Part shown: positions 27,801-43,100 of the stretch, in pieces
Layout: each line of letters starts with the position of its first letter
Position numbering within the stretch: the stretch's first letter is position 1
Assembly: GCA_946800325.1 (NCBI GenBank)
Contig: OX326961.1
Coordinates: 44,405,415-44,469,414 of the forward strand
DNA: 64,000 nt
Direction of reading: 5' to 3'
Source of the DNA: Luzula sylvatica
Lineage: Eukaryota > Streptophyta > Magnoliopsida > Poales > Juncaceae
The notes under the pieces: generated by a model
Seen by the model: the letters and a program-made list of their open reading frames with translations, nothing else
Told to the model about the DNA's origin: nothing
Database searches by the model: none
Program-made: the position numbers and the translations under genes

Positions 27801-29503
27801 ATACGATACAAATGATCGAAAAACATATTATTTGAACTCCTCAAAGCGTAGAAAGATAGCTATGAATAGAAAAGAAAACTTTCTTAGTGTTTGTACAATT
27901 TGGTGAAAAGTTACGTTTGAAAAGATTTGATCCAAACCATCTCAAAAACATGTTTTTTGGACTCCTCAGATCGTTAAAAGATTGTTATGAATCGAAAAAC
28001 AAACTTTCTCAGTGTTTCTAGAATTTGCTGAAAAGATATGTAGTGAAAGATACGATACAAATGATCCAAAAACACGTCATTTGATCTCCTCAAATCGTCA
28101 AAAGATTGCTACGAATCGGAAAAAAACCTTTCTTAGTGTTTGTAGAATTTGGTGAAAACTTATGTAGTAAAAGATACGATACAAATGATCTAAAAACACA
28201 TTATTTAAACTCCTCAAAGCGTAAAAATATTGCAATGAATCGAATAGAAAACTTTCCTAGTGCTTGTACAATTTGGTGAAAAGTTACGTAGTAAAAGATT
28301 CAATCAAAACCAGTTCAAAAACATGTTATTTGGACTCCTCGGAGCGTTAAAAGATTGTTATGAATGGAAAAACAAACTTTCTTAGTGTTTCCAGATTTTG
28401 CTGAAAAGTTATGTAGTAAAATATAAGATACAAATGATCTAAAAACACGTTATTTGAACTCCTCAAATCGTAAAAAGATTGCTACGAATCGAAAAGAAAA
28501 ATTTCTTAGTGTTTGTACAATTTGGTGAAAAGTTACGTAGTAAAAGATTCGATCCAACCCATCTCAAAAACAAGTTTTTTGGACTCCTCAGATCGTTAAA
28601 AGATTGTTATGAATCGAAAAACAAACTTTCTTAGTGGTTCCAGAATTTGGTGAAAAGTTATGTAGTAAACGACACGATACAAATGATCTTAAAACACGTT
28701 ATTTGAACTCCTCAAATCATGAAAAGATTGCCACGAATCGAAAAGAAAACTTTCTTAGTGTTTGTAGAATTTGGTGAGAAGTTAAGTAGTGAAAGATACG
28801 ATACAAATGATCTAAAAACACGTCATTTGAACACCTCAAAGCGTAAAAAGATAGCTATGAATCGATAAGAAAACTTTCGTAGTGTTTGTACAATTTGGTG
28901 AAAAGTTACGTAGTAAAAGATTCGATCCAAACCATCTCAAAAACATGTTTTTTTGGACTCCTCAGATCGTTAAAAGATTGTTATGAATCGAAAAACAAAC
29001 TTTCTTAGTGTTTCTAGGATTTGCTGAAAAGTTATGTAGTAAAAGATACGATACAAATGATCAAAAAACACGTTATTTGAACTCCTCGAATCATGAAAAG
29101 ATTGCTACGAATCGAAAAGAAAACTTTCTTAGTGTCTGTAGAATTTGCTGAAAAATTATGTAGTAAAAGATACGATACAAATGATCTAAAAACACATTTT
29201 TTGAACTCCTCAAAGCGTAAAATGATTGCTATGAATCGAAAAGAAAACTTTCCTAGTGTTTGTACAATTTGGTGAAAAGTTACGTAGTAAATGATTCGAT
29301 CCAAACCATCTCAAAAGCACGTTATTTGGACTCCTCGGAGCGTTAAAAGAATATTATGAATCGAAAAAAAAGTTTTTTAGTGTTTGTAGAATTTTGTGAA
29401 AAGTTACGTAGTAAAATATACGATACAAATGATCGAAAAACACGTAATTTGAACTCCTCAAAGCGTTAAAAGATAGCTATGAATCGAAAAGAAAACTTTC
29501 TTA
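21849..29503. repeat. HOR unit 4, long form (7,655 bp, 62 monomers)
   Basis: This is the first unit with the long-group markers: GTAGTAAAATATACG near 22625, GCGTTAAAAGAACG near 22805 and CTAAAAAACATGTC near 23028. The eight-monomer block is 28509-29503. It shares with unit 5 two changes seen nowhere else, TTTGATCTCCTCAAAT near 28080 and GTAAACGACACG near 28665. Both point to a recent copy event joining units 4 and 5. Confidence 0.9.
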
Positions 29504-32500
29504 GTGTTTGTACAATTTGGTGAAAAGTTACGTCGTAAAAGATTTGATCCAAACCATCTCAAAAACACGATATTTGGACTCCTCGGAACGTTAAAAGATT
29601 GTTATGAATCGAAAAAGAAACTTTCTCAGTGTTTCCAGAATTTGCTGAAAAGATATGTAGTAAAAGATACGATACAAATGATCTAAAAACACGTTATTTG
29701 AAGACCTCAAATCGTGAAAAGATTACTACGAATCGAAAAGAAAACCTTCTTAGTGTTTGTAGAATTTGGTGAAAAGTTATGTAGTATAAGATACGATACA
29801 AATAATCTAAAAACACGTTTTTTGAACTCCTCAAAGCGTAAAAAGATAGCAATGAATCGAAAAGAAAACATTCTTAGTGTTTGTACAATTTGGTGAAAAG
29901 TTACTTAGTAAAAGATTCGATCCAAACCATCTCAAAAACATGTTTTTTGGACTCCTCAGATCGTTAAAAGATTGTTATGAGTCGAAAAACAAACGTTCTT
30001 AGTGTTTCTAGAATTTCTTGAAAAGTCATGTAGTAAAAGATACAATACAAATGATCCAAAAACACGTTATTTGAACTCCTCAAATCGTGAAAAGATTGCT
30101 ATGAATCGAAAAGAAAACTTTCGTAGTTTTTGTACAATTTGGTGAAAAGTTGCGTAGTAAATGATTCGATCCAAACCATCTCAAAAACACGTTCTTTGGA
30201 CTCCTCGTAACTTTAAAAGAATGTTATGAAACAAAAATCAAATTTTCTTAGTGTTTCCAAAATTTTGCTGAAAAGTTATGTAGTAAAATATACGATACAA
30301 ATGATCTAAAACCATGTTATTTGAAGTCCTCAAATCATGAAAAGATTGCTATGAATCGAAAAGAAAACGTTCATAGTGTTTGTACAATTTGGTGAGAAGT
30401 TACGTAGTGAACGATTCGATCCAAACCATCTAATAAACACGTTATTTGGATTCCTCATTGCGTTAAAAGAACGTTATTAATGAAAAAAACAATTTTTCTT
30501 AGTGTTTGCAAAATTTGCTGAAATGTTATGTAGTAAAATATACGATACAAATGATCTAAAAACAAGTTATTTGAACTCACCTCAAAGCTTGAAAAGATTG
30601 CCACGAATCGAAAAGAAAACTTTCTTTGTGATTGTACAATTTGGTGAAAAGATACATAGTAAACGATTCGATCAAAACCATCTAAAAAACATGTCTTTTG
30701 GACTCCTCACATCGTTAAAAGATTGTTTTGAATCGAAAAACATACTTTCTTAGTGTTTGTAGAATTTGGTGAAATGTTATGTAGTAAAAGATATGGTACA
30801 AATGATCTAAAAACACGTTATTTGAACTCCTCAAATCGTAAAAAGATTGCTACGAATCGAAAAGAAAACTTTCTTAGTGTTTGTAGAATTGGGTGAAAAG
30901 TTAAGTAGTAAAAGATAATACAAATGATCTAAAAACACGTTATTTGAAATCCTCAAAGCGTAAAAAAAGATAGGTATGAATCGAAAAGAAAACATTCTTA
31001 GTGTTTATACAATTTGGGGAAAGGTTACGTAGTAAAAGATTCGATCCAAACCATCTCAAAAACATGTTTTTTGGATTCCTCATATCGTTAAAAGATTGTT
31101 ATGAATCGAAAAACAAACTTTCTTAGTGTTTCTAGAATTTGCTGAAAAGTTATGTAGTAAAACATACGATACAAATGATCGAAAAACACGTTATTTGAAC
31201 TCTTCGAATCGTGAAAAGATTGCTACGAATCGAAAAGAAAATTTTCTTAGTTATTGTAGAATTTGCTGAAATAGTACGTAGTAAAAGATAAGATACAAAT
31301 GATCTAAAAACACGTTTTATGAACTCCTCAAAGCGTAAAATGATTCGAAAAGAAAACTTTCCTAGTGTTTGTACAATTTGGTGAAAAGTTACGTAGTAAA
31401 TGATTCGATCCAAACCATCTCAAAAACACATTATTTGGACTCCTCGGAGCGTTAAAACAATATTATGAATCGAAAAACAAACTTTTTTAGTGTTTGTAGA
31501 ATTTGGTGGAAAGTTATGTAGTAAAAGATACGATACAAATGATCTAAAAACATGTTATTTGAACTCCTCAAAGCGTAAAAAGATAGCTATGAATCGAAAA
31601 GAAAACTTTCTTAGTGTTTGTACAATTTGGTGAAAAGTTACGAAGTAAAAGATTCGATCCAAACCATCTCAAAAACGTATTTTTTGAACTCCTCAGATCG
31701 TCAAAAGATTGTTATGAATCGAAAAACAAACTTTCTTAGTGTTTATAGAATTTGCTGAAAAATTATGTAATAAAAGATACGATACAAATGATCTATAAAC
31801 ACGCTATTTGAACTCCTCGAATCGTGAAAAGATTGCTACGAATCGAAAAGAAAACTTTCTTAGTGTGTGTAGAATTTGCAGAAAAATTATGTAGTAAAAG
31901 ATACGATACAAATGATCTAAAAACACGTTTTTTGAACTCCTCAAAGCGTAAAATGATTCGAAAAGAAAACTTTCCTAGTGTTTGTACAATTTGGTGACAA
32001 GTTACGTAGTAAATGATTCGATCCAAACCATCTCAAAAACACATTATTTGGACTCCTCGGAGCGTTAAAAGAATATTATGAATCGAAAAACAAACTTTTT
32101 TAGTGTTTGTAGAATTTGGTGGAAAGTTATGTAGTAAAAGATACGATACAAATGAAAGAAAAACACGTTATTTGAACTCCTGAAAGCGTAAAAAGATAGC
32201 TATGAATTGAAAAGAAAACTTTCTTAGTGTTGGTAGAATTTGGTGAAAACTTATGTAGTAAAAGATACGATACAAATGATCTAAAAACACGATATTTGAA
32301 CTCCTCAAAGCGTAAAAAGATTGCAATGAATCGAATGGAAAACTTTCCTAGTGTTTGTACAATTTGGTGAAAAGTTACGTAGTAAAAGATTCGATCAAAA
32401 CAATCTCAAAAACTTGTTATTTGGACTCCTCGGAGCATTAAAAGATCGTTATGAATGGAAAAACAAACTTTCTTAGTGTTTCCAGAATTTGCTGAAAAGT

Positions 32501-35500
32501 TATATAGTAAAAGATACGATACAAATGATCTAAAAACACGTTATTTGAACTCCTCAAATCGTGAAAAGATTGCTACGAATAGAAAAGAAAACTTTCTTAG
32601 TGTTTGTAGATTTTGGTGAAACTTTAAGTAGTAGAAGATACGATACAAATGATCTAAAAACAAGTTATTTGAATTCCTCAAAGCGTAAAAAGATAGCTAT
32701 GAATCGAAAAGAAAACTTTCTTAGTGTTTGTAGATTTTGGTGAAACGTTAAGTAGTAGAAGATACGATACAAATGATCTAAAAACATGTTATTTGAACTC
32801 CTCAAAGCATAAAAAGATATCTATGAATCGAAAAGAAAACTTTCTTAGTGTTTGTTCAATTTGGTGAAAAGTTACGTAGTAAAATATTCGATCCAAACCA
32901 TCTCAAAAACTTGTTTTTTGAACTCCTCAAAGCTTAAAATGATTGCTATGAATCGAAAAGAAAACTTTCCTAGCATTTGTACAATTTGGTGAAAAGTTAT
33001 GTTGTAAATGATTCGATCCAAACCATCTCAAAAGCTCATTATTTTGGACTCCTCAAATCATGAAAAGATTGCTACGAATCAAAAATAAAACTTTCTTAGT
33101 GTTTGTAGAATTCGGTGAAAAGTTAAGTAGTGAAAGATACGATACAAATGATCTAAAAACATGTTATTTGAACTCCTCAAAGCGTAAAAAGATAGCTATA
33201 AATCGAAAAGAAAACTTTCTTAGTGTTTGTACAATTTGGTGAAAAGTTACGTAGTAAAAGATTCGATGCAAACCATCTCAAAAACGTGTTTTTTGAACTC
33301 CTCAGATCGTCAAAAGATTGTTATGAATCGAAAAACAAACTTTCTTAGTGTTTGTAGAATTTGCTGAAAAATTATGTAGTAAAAGATATGATACAAATGA
33401 TCTAAAACTCGTTTTTTGAACTCCTCAAAGCTTAAAATGATTGCTATGAATCGAAAAGAAAACTTTCATAGTGTTTGTACAATTTGGTGAAAATTTCCGT
33501 AGTAAATGATTCGATCGAAACCATCTCAAAAACACGTTATTTGGATTCCTCGGAGCGTTAAAAAATATTATGAATCGAAAAACAAACTTTCATAGTGTTT
33601 GTAGAATTTGGTGAAAATTTGCGTAGTAAAAGATTCCATCCAAACCATCTCAAAAGCATGTTTTTTGGACTCCTCAGATCGTTAAAAGATTATTATGAAT
33701 CGAAAAATAAACTTTCTTAGTGTTTCTAGAATTTGCTGAAAAGTTATGTAGTAAAAGATACGATACAAATGATCTAAAAACAATTTATTTGAACTCCTCA
33801 AATCATCAAAATATTGCTACGAATCGAAAAGAAAACTTTCTAAGTGTTTGTAGAATTCGGTGAAAAGTTAAGTAGTGAAAGATACGAAAGAAATGATATA
33901 AAAACACGTTATTTTAACTCCTCAAAGCGTAAAAAGATAGCTATGAATCGAAAAGAAAACTTTCTTAGTGTTTGTACAATTTGGTGAAAAGTTACGTAGT
34001 AAAAGATTCGATCCAAACCCTCTCAAAAATATGTTTTTTGGACTCCTCAGATCGTTAAAAGATTGTTATGAATAGAAAAACAAACTTTCTTAGTGTTTCT
34101 AGAATTTGCTGAAAAGTTATGTAGTAAAAGATACGATACAAATGATCTAAAAACACATTATTTGATCTCCTTGAATCATGAAAAGATTGCTACGAATCGA
34201 AAGGAAAACTTTCTTAGTGTTTGTAGAATTTGCTGAAAAATTATGTAGTAAAAGATACGATACAAATGATCTAAAAACATGTTTTTTGAACTCCTCAAAG
34301 CTTAAAATGATTGCTATGAATCGAAAAGAAAACTTTCCTAGTGTTTGTACAATTTGGTAAAAATTTCCGTAGTAAATGATTCTATCCAAACCATCTCAAA
34401 AACACGTTATTTGGGTCCTCGGAGCGTTAAAATAATATTATGAATTGAAAAACAAACTTTCTTAGTGTTTGTAGAATTTGGTGAAAAGTCATGTAGTAAA
34501 AGATACGATACAAATGATTGAAAAACACATTATTTGAACTCCTCAAAGCATAAAAAGATAGCAATGAATCGAAAATAAAACTTTCTTAGTGTTTGTACAA
34601 TTTGGTGAAAAGTTACGTAGTAAACGATTCGATCAAAACCATCTCAAAGACATGTTTTTGGGACTCCTCAGATCGTTAAAATATTGTTTTGAATCGAAAA
34701 ACAAACTTTCTTAGTGTTTCTAGAATTTGCAGAAAAGTGATGTAGTAAAAGATACGATACAAATGATCTAAAAACAAGTTATTTGAAATCCTCAAAGCGT
34801 AAAAAGATAGGTATGGATCGAAAAAAAAACTTTCTTAGTGTTTGTACAATTTGGTGAAAAGTTACGTAGTAAAAGATTCGATCCAAACCATATCAAAAAC
34901 ACGTTATTTTGACTCCCCGGAGAGTTAAAAGAATATTGTGAATCGAAAAACAAACTTTCTTAGTGTTTGTAAAATTTGGTGAAAAGTTGTAGTAAAATAT
35001 ATGATACAAATGATCTAAAAACACGTTAAATGAACTCATCAAAGCATGAAAAGATTGCTAAGAATCGAAAAGAATGTTTGTACAATTTGGTGAAAAGTTG
35101 CGTAGTAAATGATTCGATCCAAACCATCTCAAAAACACGTTCTTTGGACTCCTCATAGCGTTCAAAGAATGTTATGAATGAAAAAACAAATTTTTTTAGT
35201 GTTTCCAAAATTTGCTGAAATGTTATGTAGTAAAATATACGATACAAAAGATCTAAAAACACGTTATTTGAACTCCTCAAAACGTGAAAAGAATGCTACG
35301 AATCGAAAAGAAAACTTTCTTAGTGTTTGTAGAATTTGCTGAAAGTTATGTAGTAAATGATTCGATCCAAACCATCTCAAAAACACGTTATTTAGACTCC
35401 TCGGAGCGTTAAAAGATTGTTATGAAGAATTTGGTGAAAAGTTATGTAGTAAAAGATACGATACAAATGATCGAAAAACATATTATTTGAACTCCTCAAA

Positions 35501-37159
35501 GCGTAGAAAGATAGCTATGAATAGAAAAGAAAACTTTCTTAGTGTTTGTACAATTTGGTGAAAAGTTACGTTTGAAAAGATTTGATCCAAACCATCTCAA
35601 AAACATGTTTTTTGGACTCCTCAGATCGTTAAAAGATTGTTATGAATCGAAAAACAAACTTTCTCAGTGTTTCTAGAATTTGCTGAAAAGATATGTAGTG
35701 AAAGATACGATACAAATGATCCAAAAACACGTCATTTGATCTCCTCAAATCGTCAAAAGATTGCTACGAATCGGAAAAAAACCTTTCTTAGTGTTTGTAG
35801 AATTTGGTGAAAACTTATGTAGTAAAAGATACGATACAAATGATCTAAAAACACATTATTTAAACTCCTCAAAGCGTAAAAATATTGCAATGAATCGAAT
35901 AGAAAACTTTCCTAGTGCTTGTACAATTTGGTGAAAAGTTACGTAGTAAAAGATTCAATCAAAACCAGTTCAAAAACATGTTATTTGGACTCCTCGGAGC
36001 GTTAAAAGATTGTTATGAATGGAAAAACAAACTTTCTTAGTGTTTCCAGATTTTGCTGAAAAGTTATGTAGTAAAATATAAGATACAAATGATCTAAAAA
36101 CACGTTATTTGAACTCCTCAAATCGTAAAAAGATTGCTACGAATCGAAAAGAAAAATTTCTTAGTGTTTGTACAATTTGGTGAAAAGTTACGTAGTAAAA
36201 GATTCGATCCAACCCATCTCAAAAACAAGTTTTTTGGACTCCTCAGATCGTTAAAAGATTGTTATGAATCGAAAAACAAACTTTCTTAGTGGTTCCAGAA
36301 TTTGGTGAAAAGTTATGTAGTAAACGACACGATACAAATGATCTTAAAACACGTTATTTGAACTCCTCAAATCATGAAAAGATTGCCACGAATCGAAAAG
36401 AAAACTTTCTTAGTGTTTGTAGAATTTGGTGAGAAGTTAAGTAGTGAAAGATACGATACAAATGATCTAAAAACACGTCATTTGAACACCTCAAAGCGTA
36501 AAAAGATAGCTATGAATCGATAAGAAAACTTTCGTAGTGTTTGTACAATTTGGTGAAAAGTTACGTAGTAAAAGATTCGATCCAAACCATCTCAAAAACA
36601 TGTTTTTTTGGACTCCTCAGATCGTTAAAAGATTGTTATGAATCGAAAAACAAACTTTCTTAGTGTTTCTAGGATTTGCTGAAAAGTTATGTAGTAAAAG
36701 ATACGATACAAATGATCAAAAAACACGTTATTTGAACTCCTCGAATCATGAAAAGATTGCTACGAATCGAAAAGAAAACTTTCTTAGTGTCTGTAGAATT
36801 TGCTGAAAAATTATGTAGTAAAAGATACGATACAAATGATCTAAAAACACATTTTTTGAACTCCTCAAAGCGTAAAATGATTGCTATGAATCGAAAAGAA
36901 AACTTTCCTAGTGTTTGTACAATTTGGTGAAAAGTTACGTAGTAAATGATTCGATCCAAACCATCTCAAAAGCACGTTATTTGGACTCCTCGGAGCGTTA
37001 AAAGAATATTATGAATCGAAAAAAAAAGTTTTTTAGTGTTTGTAGAATTTTGTATAAAGTTACGTAGTAAAATATACGATACAAATGATCGAAAAACACG
37101 TAATTTGAACTCCTCAAAGCGTTAAAAGATAGCTATGAATCGAAAAGAAAACTTTCTTA
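29504..37159. repeat. HOR unit 5, long form (7,656 bp)
   Basis: The unit is collinear with unit 4. The block is 36164-37159, one base longer through an A-run near 37020. It shares TTTGATCTCC (near 35736) and GTAAACGACACG with unit 4. In its last monomers it shares TTTTGTATAAAGTTACG (near 37049) with unit 6, where others have TTTTGTGAAAAG. The unit is thus a mosaic, with its left part related to unit 4 and its right end to unit 6. Confidence 0.9.
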
Positions 37160-40100
37160 GTGTTTGTACAATTTGGTGAAAAGTTACGTCGTAAAAGATT
37201 TGATCCAAACCATCTCAAAAACACGATATTTGGACTCCTCGGAACGTTAAAAGATTGTTATGGATCGAAAAAGAAACTTTCTCAGTGTTTCCAGAATTTG
37301 CTGAAAAGATATGTAGTAAAAGATACGATACAAATGATCTAAAAACACGTTATTTGAAGACCTCAAATCGTGAAAAGATTACTACGAATCGAAAAGAAAA
37401 CCTTCTTAGTGTTTGTAGAATTTGGTGAAAAGTTATGTAGTATAAGATACGATACAAATAATCTAAAAACACGTTTTTTGAACTCCTCAAAGCGTAAAAA
37501 GATAGCAATGAATCGAAAAGAAAACATTCTTAGTGTTTGTACAATTTGGTGAAAAGTTACTTAGTAAAAGATTCGATCCAAACCATCTCAAAAACATGTT
37601 TTTTGGACTCCTCAGATCGTTAAAAGATTGTTATGAGTCGAAAAACAAACGTTCTTAGTGTTTCTAGAATTTCTTGAAAAGTCATGTAGTAAAAGATACA
37701 ATACAAATGATCCAAAAACACGTTATTTGAACTCCTCAAATCGTGAAAAGATTGCTATGAATCGAAAAGAAAACTTTCGTAGTTTTTGTACAATTTGGTG
37801 AAAAGTTGCGTAGTAAATGATTCGATCCAAACCATCTCAAAAACACGTTCTTTGGACTCCTCGTAACTTTAAAAGAATGTTATGAAACAAAAATCAAATT
37901 TTCTTAGTGTTTCCAAAATTTTGCTGAAAAGTTATGTAGTAAAATATACGATACAAATGATCTAAAACCATGTTATTTGAAGTCCTCAAATCATGAAAAG
38001 ATTGCTATGAATCGAAAAGAAAACGTTCATAGTGTTTGTACAATTTGGTGAGAAGTTACGTAGTGAACGATTCGATCCAAACCATCTAATAAACACGTTA
38101 TTTGGATTCCTCATTGCGTTAAAAGAATGTTATTAATGAAAAAAACAATTTTTCTTAGTGTTTGCAAAATTTGCTGAAATGTTATGTAGTAAAATATACG
38201 ATACAAATGATCTAAAAACAAGTTATTTGAACTCACCTCAAAGCTTGAAAAGATTGCCACGAATCGAAAAGAAAACTTTCTTTGTGATTGTACAATTTGG
38301 TGAAAAGATACATAGTAAACGATTCGATCAAAACCATCTAAAAAACATGTCTTTTGGACTCCTCACATCGTTAAAAGATTGTTTTGAATCGAAAAACATA
38401 CTTTCTTAGTGTTTGTAGAATTTGGTGAAATGTTATGTAATAAAAGATATGGTACAAATGATCTAAAAACACGTTATTTGAACTCCTCAAATCGTAAAAA
38501 GATTGCTACGAATCGAAAAGAAAACTTTCTTAGTGTTTGTAGAATTGGGTGAAAAGTTAAGTAGTAAAAGATAATACAAATGATCTAAAAACACGTTATT
38601 TGAAATCCTCAAAGCGTAAAAAAAGATAGGTATGAATCGAAAAGAAAACATTCTTAGTGTTTATACAATTTGGGGAAAGGTTACGTAGTAAAAGATTCGA
38701 TCCAAACCATCTCAAAAACATGTTTTTTGGATTCCTCATATCGTTAAAAGATTGTTATGAATCGAAAAACAAACTTTTTTAGTGTTTCTACAATTTGCTG
38801 AAAAGTTATGTAGTAAAACATACGATACAAATGATCGAAAAACACGTTATTTGAACTCTTCGAATCGTGAAAAGATTGCTACGAATCGAAAAGAAAATTT
38901 TCTTAGTTATTGTAGAATTTGCTGAAATAGTACGTAGTAAAAGATAAGATACAAATGATCTAAAAACACGTTTTATGAACTCCTCAAAGCGTAAAATGAT
39001 TCGAAAAGAAAACTTTCCTAGTGTTTGTACAATTTGGTGAAAAGTTACGTAGTAAATGATTCGATCCAAACCATCTCAAAAACACATTATTTGGACTCCT
39101 CGGAGCGTTAAAACAATATTATGAATCGAAAAACAAACTTTTTTAGTGTTTGTAGAATTTGGTGGAAAGTTATGTAGTAAAAGATACGATACAAATGATC
39201 TAAAAACATGTTATTTGAACTCCTCAAAGCGTAAAAAGATAGCTATGAATCGAAAAGAAAACTTTCTTAGTGTTTGTACAATTTGGTGAAAAGTTACGAA
39301 GTAAAAGATTCGATCCAAACCATCTCAAAAACGTATTTTTTGAACTCCTCAGATCGTCAAAAGATTGTTATGAATCGAAAAACAAACTTTCTTAGTGTTT
39401 ATAAAATTTGCTGAAAAATTATGTAATAAAAGATACGATACAAATGATCTATAAACACGCTATTTGAACTCCTCGAATCGTGAAAAGATTGCTACGAATC
39501 GAAAAGAAAACTTTCTTAGTGTGTGTAGAATTTGCAGAAAAATTATGTAGTAAAAGATACGATACAAATGATCTAAAAACACGTTTTTTGAACTCCTCAA
39601 AGCGTAAAATGATTCGAAAAGAAAACTTTCCTAGTGTTTGTACAATTTGGTGACAAGTTACGTAGTAAATGATTCGATCCACACCATCTCAAAAACACAT
39701 TATTTGGACTCCTCGGAGCGTTAAAAGAATATTATGAATCGAAAAACAAACTTTTTTAGTGTTTGTAGAATTTGGTGGAAAGTTATGTAGTAAAAGATAC
39801 GATACAAATGAATGAAAAACACGTTATTTGAACTCCTGAAAGCGTAAAAAGATAGCTATGAATTGAAAAGAAAAGTTTCTTAGTGTTGGTAGAATTTGGT
39901 GAAAACTTATGTAGTAAAAGATATGATACAAATGATCTAAAAACACGATATTTGAACTCCTCAAAGCGTAAAAAGAATGCAATGAATCGAATGGAAAACT
40001 TTCCTAGTGTTTGTACAATTTGGTGAAAAGTTACGTAGTAAAAGATTCGATCAAAACAATCTCAAAAACTTGTTATTTGGACTCCTCGGAGCATTAAAAG

Positions 40101-43100
40101 ATCGTTATGAATGGAAAAACAAACTTTCTTAGTGTTTCCAGAATTTGTTGAAAAGTTATATAGTAAAAGATACGATACAAATGATCTAAAAACACGTTAT
40201 TTGAACTCCTCAAATCGTGAAAAGATTGCTACGAATCGAAAAGAAAACTTTCTTAGTGTTTGTAGATTTTGGTGAAACTTTAAGTAGTAGAAGATACGAT
40301 ACAAATGATCTAAAAACAAGTTATTTGAACTCCTCAAAGCGTAAAAAGATAGCTATGAATCGAAAAGAAAACTTTCTTAGTGTTTGTAGATTTTGGTGAA
40401 ACGTTAAGTAGTAGAAGATACGATACAAATGATCTAAAAACATGTTATTTGAACTCCTCAAAGCATAAAAAGATATCTATGAATCGAAAAGAAAACTTTC
40501 TTAGTGTTTGTTCAATTTGGTGAAAAGTTACGTAGTAAAATATTCGATCCAAACCATCTCAAAAACTTGTTTTTTGAACTCCTCAAAGCTTAAAATGATT
40601 GCTATGAATCGAAAAGAAAACTTTCCTAGCATTTGTACAATTTGGTGAAAAGTTATGTTGTAAATGGAAGATCCAAACCATCTCAAAAGCTCATTATTTT
40701 GGACTCCTCAAATCATGAAAAGATTGCTACGAATCAAAAATAAAACTTTCTTAGTGTTTGTAGAATTCGGTGAAAAGTTAAGTAGTGAAAGATACGATAC
40801 AAATGATCTAAAAACGTGTTATTTGAACTCCTCAAAGCGTAAAAAGATAGCTATAAATCGAAAAGAAAACTTTCTTAGTGTTTGTACAATTTGGTGAAAA
40901 GTTACGTAGTAAAAGATTCGATGCAAACCATCTCAAAAACGTGTTTTTTGAACTCCTCAGATCGTCAAAAGATTGTTATGAATCGAAAAACAAACTTTCT
41001 TAGTGTTTGTAGAATTTGCTGAAAAATTATGTAGTAAAAGATATGATACAAATGATCTAAAACTCGTTTTTTGAACTCCTCAAAGCTTAAAATGATTGCT
41101 ATGAATCGAAAAGAAAACTTTCATAGTGTTTGTACAATTTGGTGAAAATTTCCGTAGTAAATGATTCGATCGAAACCATCTCAAAACCACGTTATTTGGA
41201 TTCCTCGGAGCGTTAAAAAATATTATGAATCGAAAAACAAACTTTCATAGTGTTTGTAGAATTTGGTGAAAATTTGCGTAGTAAAAGATTCCATCCAAAC
41301 CATCTCAAAAGCATGTTTTTTGGACTCCTCAGATCGTTAAAAGATTATTATGAATCGAAAAATAAACTTTCTTAGTGTTTCTAGAATTTGCTGAAAAGTT
41401 ATGTAGTAAAAGATACGATACAAATGATCTAAAAACAATTTATTTGAACTCCTCAAATCATCAAAATATTGCTACGAATCGAAAATAAAACTTTCTAAGT
41501 GTTTGTAGAATTCGGTGAAAAGTTAAGTAGTGAAAGATACGATAGAAATGATATAAAAACACGTTATTTTAACTCCTCAAAGCGTAAAAAGATAGCTATG
41601 AATCGAAAAGAAAACTTTCTTAGTGTTTGTACAATTTGGTGAAAAGTTACGTAGTAAAAGATTCGATCCAAACCCTCTCAAAAATATGTTTTTTGGACTC
41701 CTCAGATCGTTAAAAGATTGTTATGAATAGAAAAACAAACTTTCTTAGTGTTTCTAGAATTTGCTGAAAAGTTATGTAGTAAAAGATACGATACAAATGA
41801 TCTAAAAACACATTATTTGATCTCCTTGAATCATGAAAAGATTGCTACGAATCGAAAAGAAAACTTTCTTAGTGTTTGTAGAATTTGCTGAAAAATTATG
41901 TAGTAAAAGATACGATACAAATGATCTAAAAACATGTTTTTTGAACTCCTCAAAGCTTAAAATGATTGCTATGAATCGAAAAGAAAACTTTCCTAGTGTT
42001 TGTACAATTTGGTAAAAATTTCCGTAGTAAATGATTCTATCCAAACCATCTCAAAAACACGTTATTTGGGTCCTCGGAGCGTTAAAATAATATTATGAAT
42101 TGAAAAACAAACTTTCTTAGTGTTTGTAGAATTTGGTGAAAAGTCATGTAGTAAAAGATACGATACAAATGATTGGAAAACACATTATTTGAACTCCTCA
42201 AAGCATAAAAAGATAGCAATGAATCGAAAATAAAACTTTCTTAGTGTTTGTACAATTTGGTGAAAAGTTACATAGTAAACGATTCGATCAAAACCATCTC
42301 AAAGACATGTTTTTGGGACTCCTCAGATTGTTAAAGGATTGTTATGAATTGAAAAACAAACTTTCTTAGTGTTTCTAGAATTTGCAGAAAAGTGATGTAG
42401 TAAAAGATACGATACAAATGATCTAAAAACAAGTTATTTGAAATCCTCAAAGCGTAAAAAGATAGGTATGGATCGAAAAAAAAACTTTCTTAGTGTTTGT
42501 ACAATTTGGTGAAAAGTTACGTAGTAAAAGATTCGATCCAAACCATATCAAAAACACGTTATTTTGACTCCCCGGAGAGTTAAAAGAATATTGTGAATCG
42601 AAAAACAAACTTTCTTAGTGTTTGTAAAATTTGGTGAAAAGTTGTAGTAAAATATATGATACTAATGATCTAAAAACACGTTAAATGAACTCATCAAAGC
42701 ATGACAAGATTGCTTAGAATCGAAAAGAATGTTTGTACAATTTGGTGAAAAGTTGCGTTGTAAATGATTCGATCCAAACCATCTCAAAAACACGTTCTTT
42801 GGACTCCTCATAGCGTTCAAAGAATGTTATGAATGAAAAAACAAATTTTTTTAGTGTTTCCAAAATTTGCTGAAATGTTATGTAGTAAAATATACGATAC
42901 AAAAGATCTAAAAACACGTTATTTGAACTCCTCAAAACGTGAAAAGAATGCTACGAATCGAAAAGAAAACTTTCTTAGTGTTTGTAGAATTTGCTGAAAG
43001 TCATGTAGTAAATGATTCGATCCAAACCATCTCAAAAACACGTTATTTAGACTCCTCGGAGTGTTAAAAGATTGTTATGAAGAATTTGGTGAAAAGTTAT

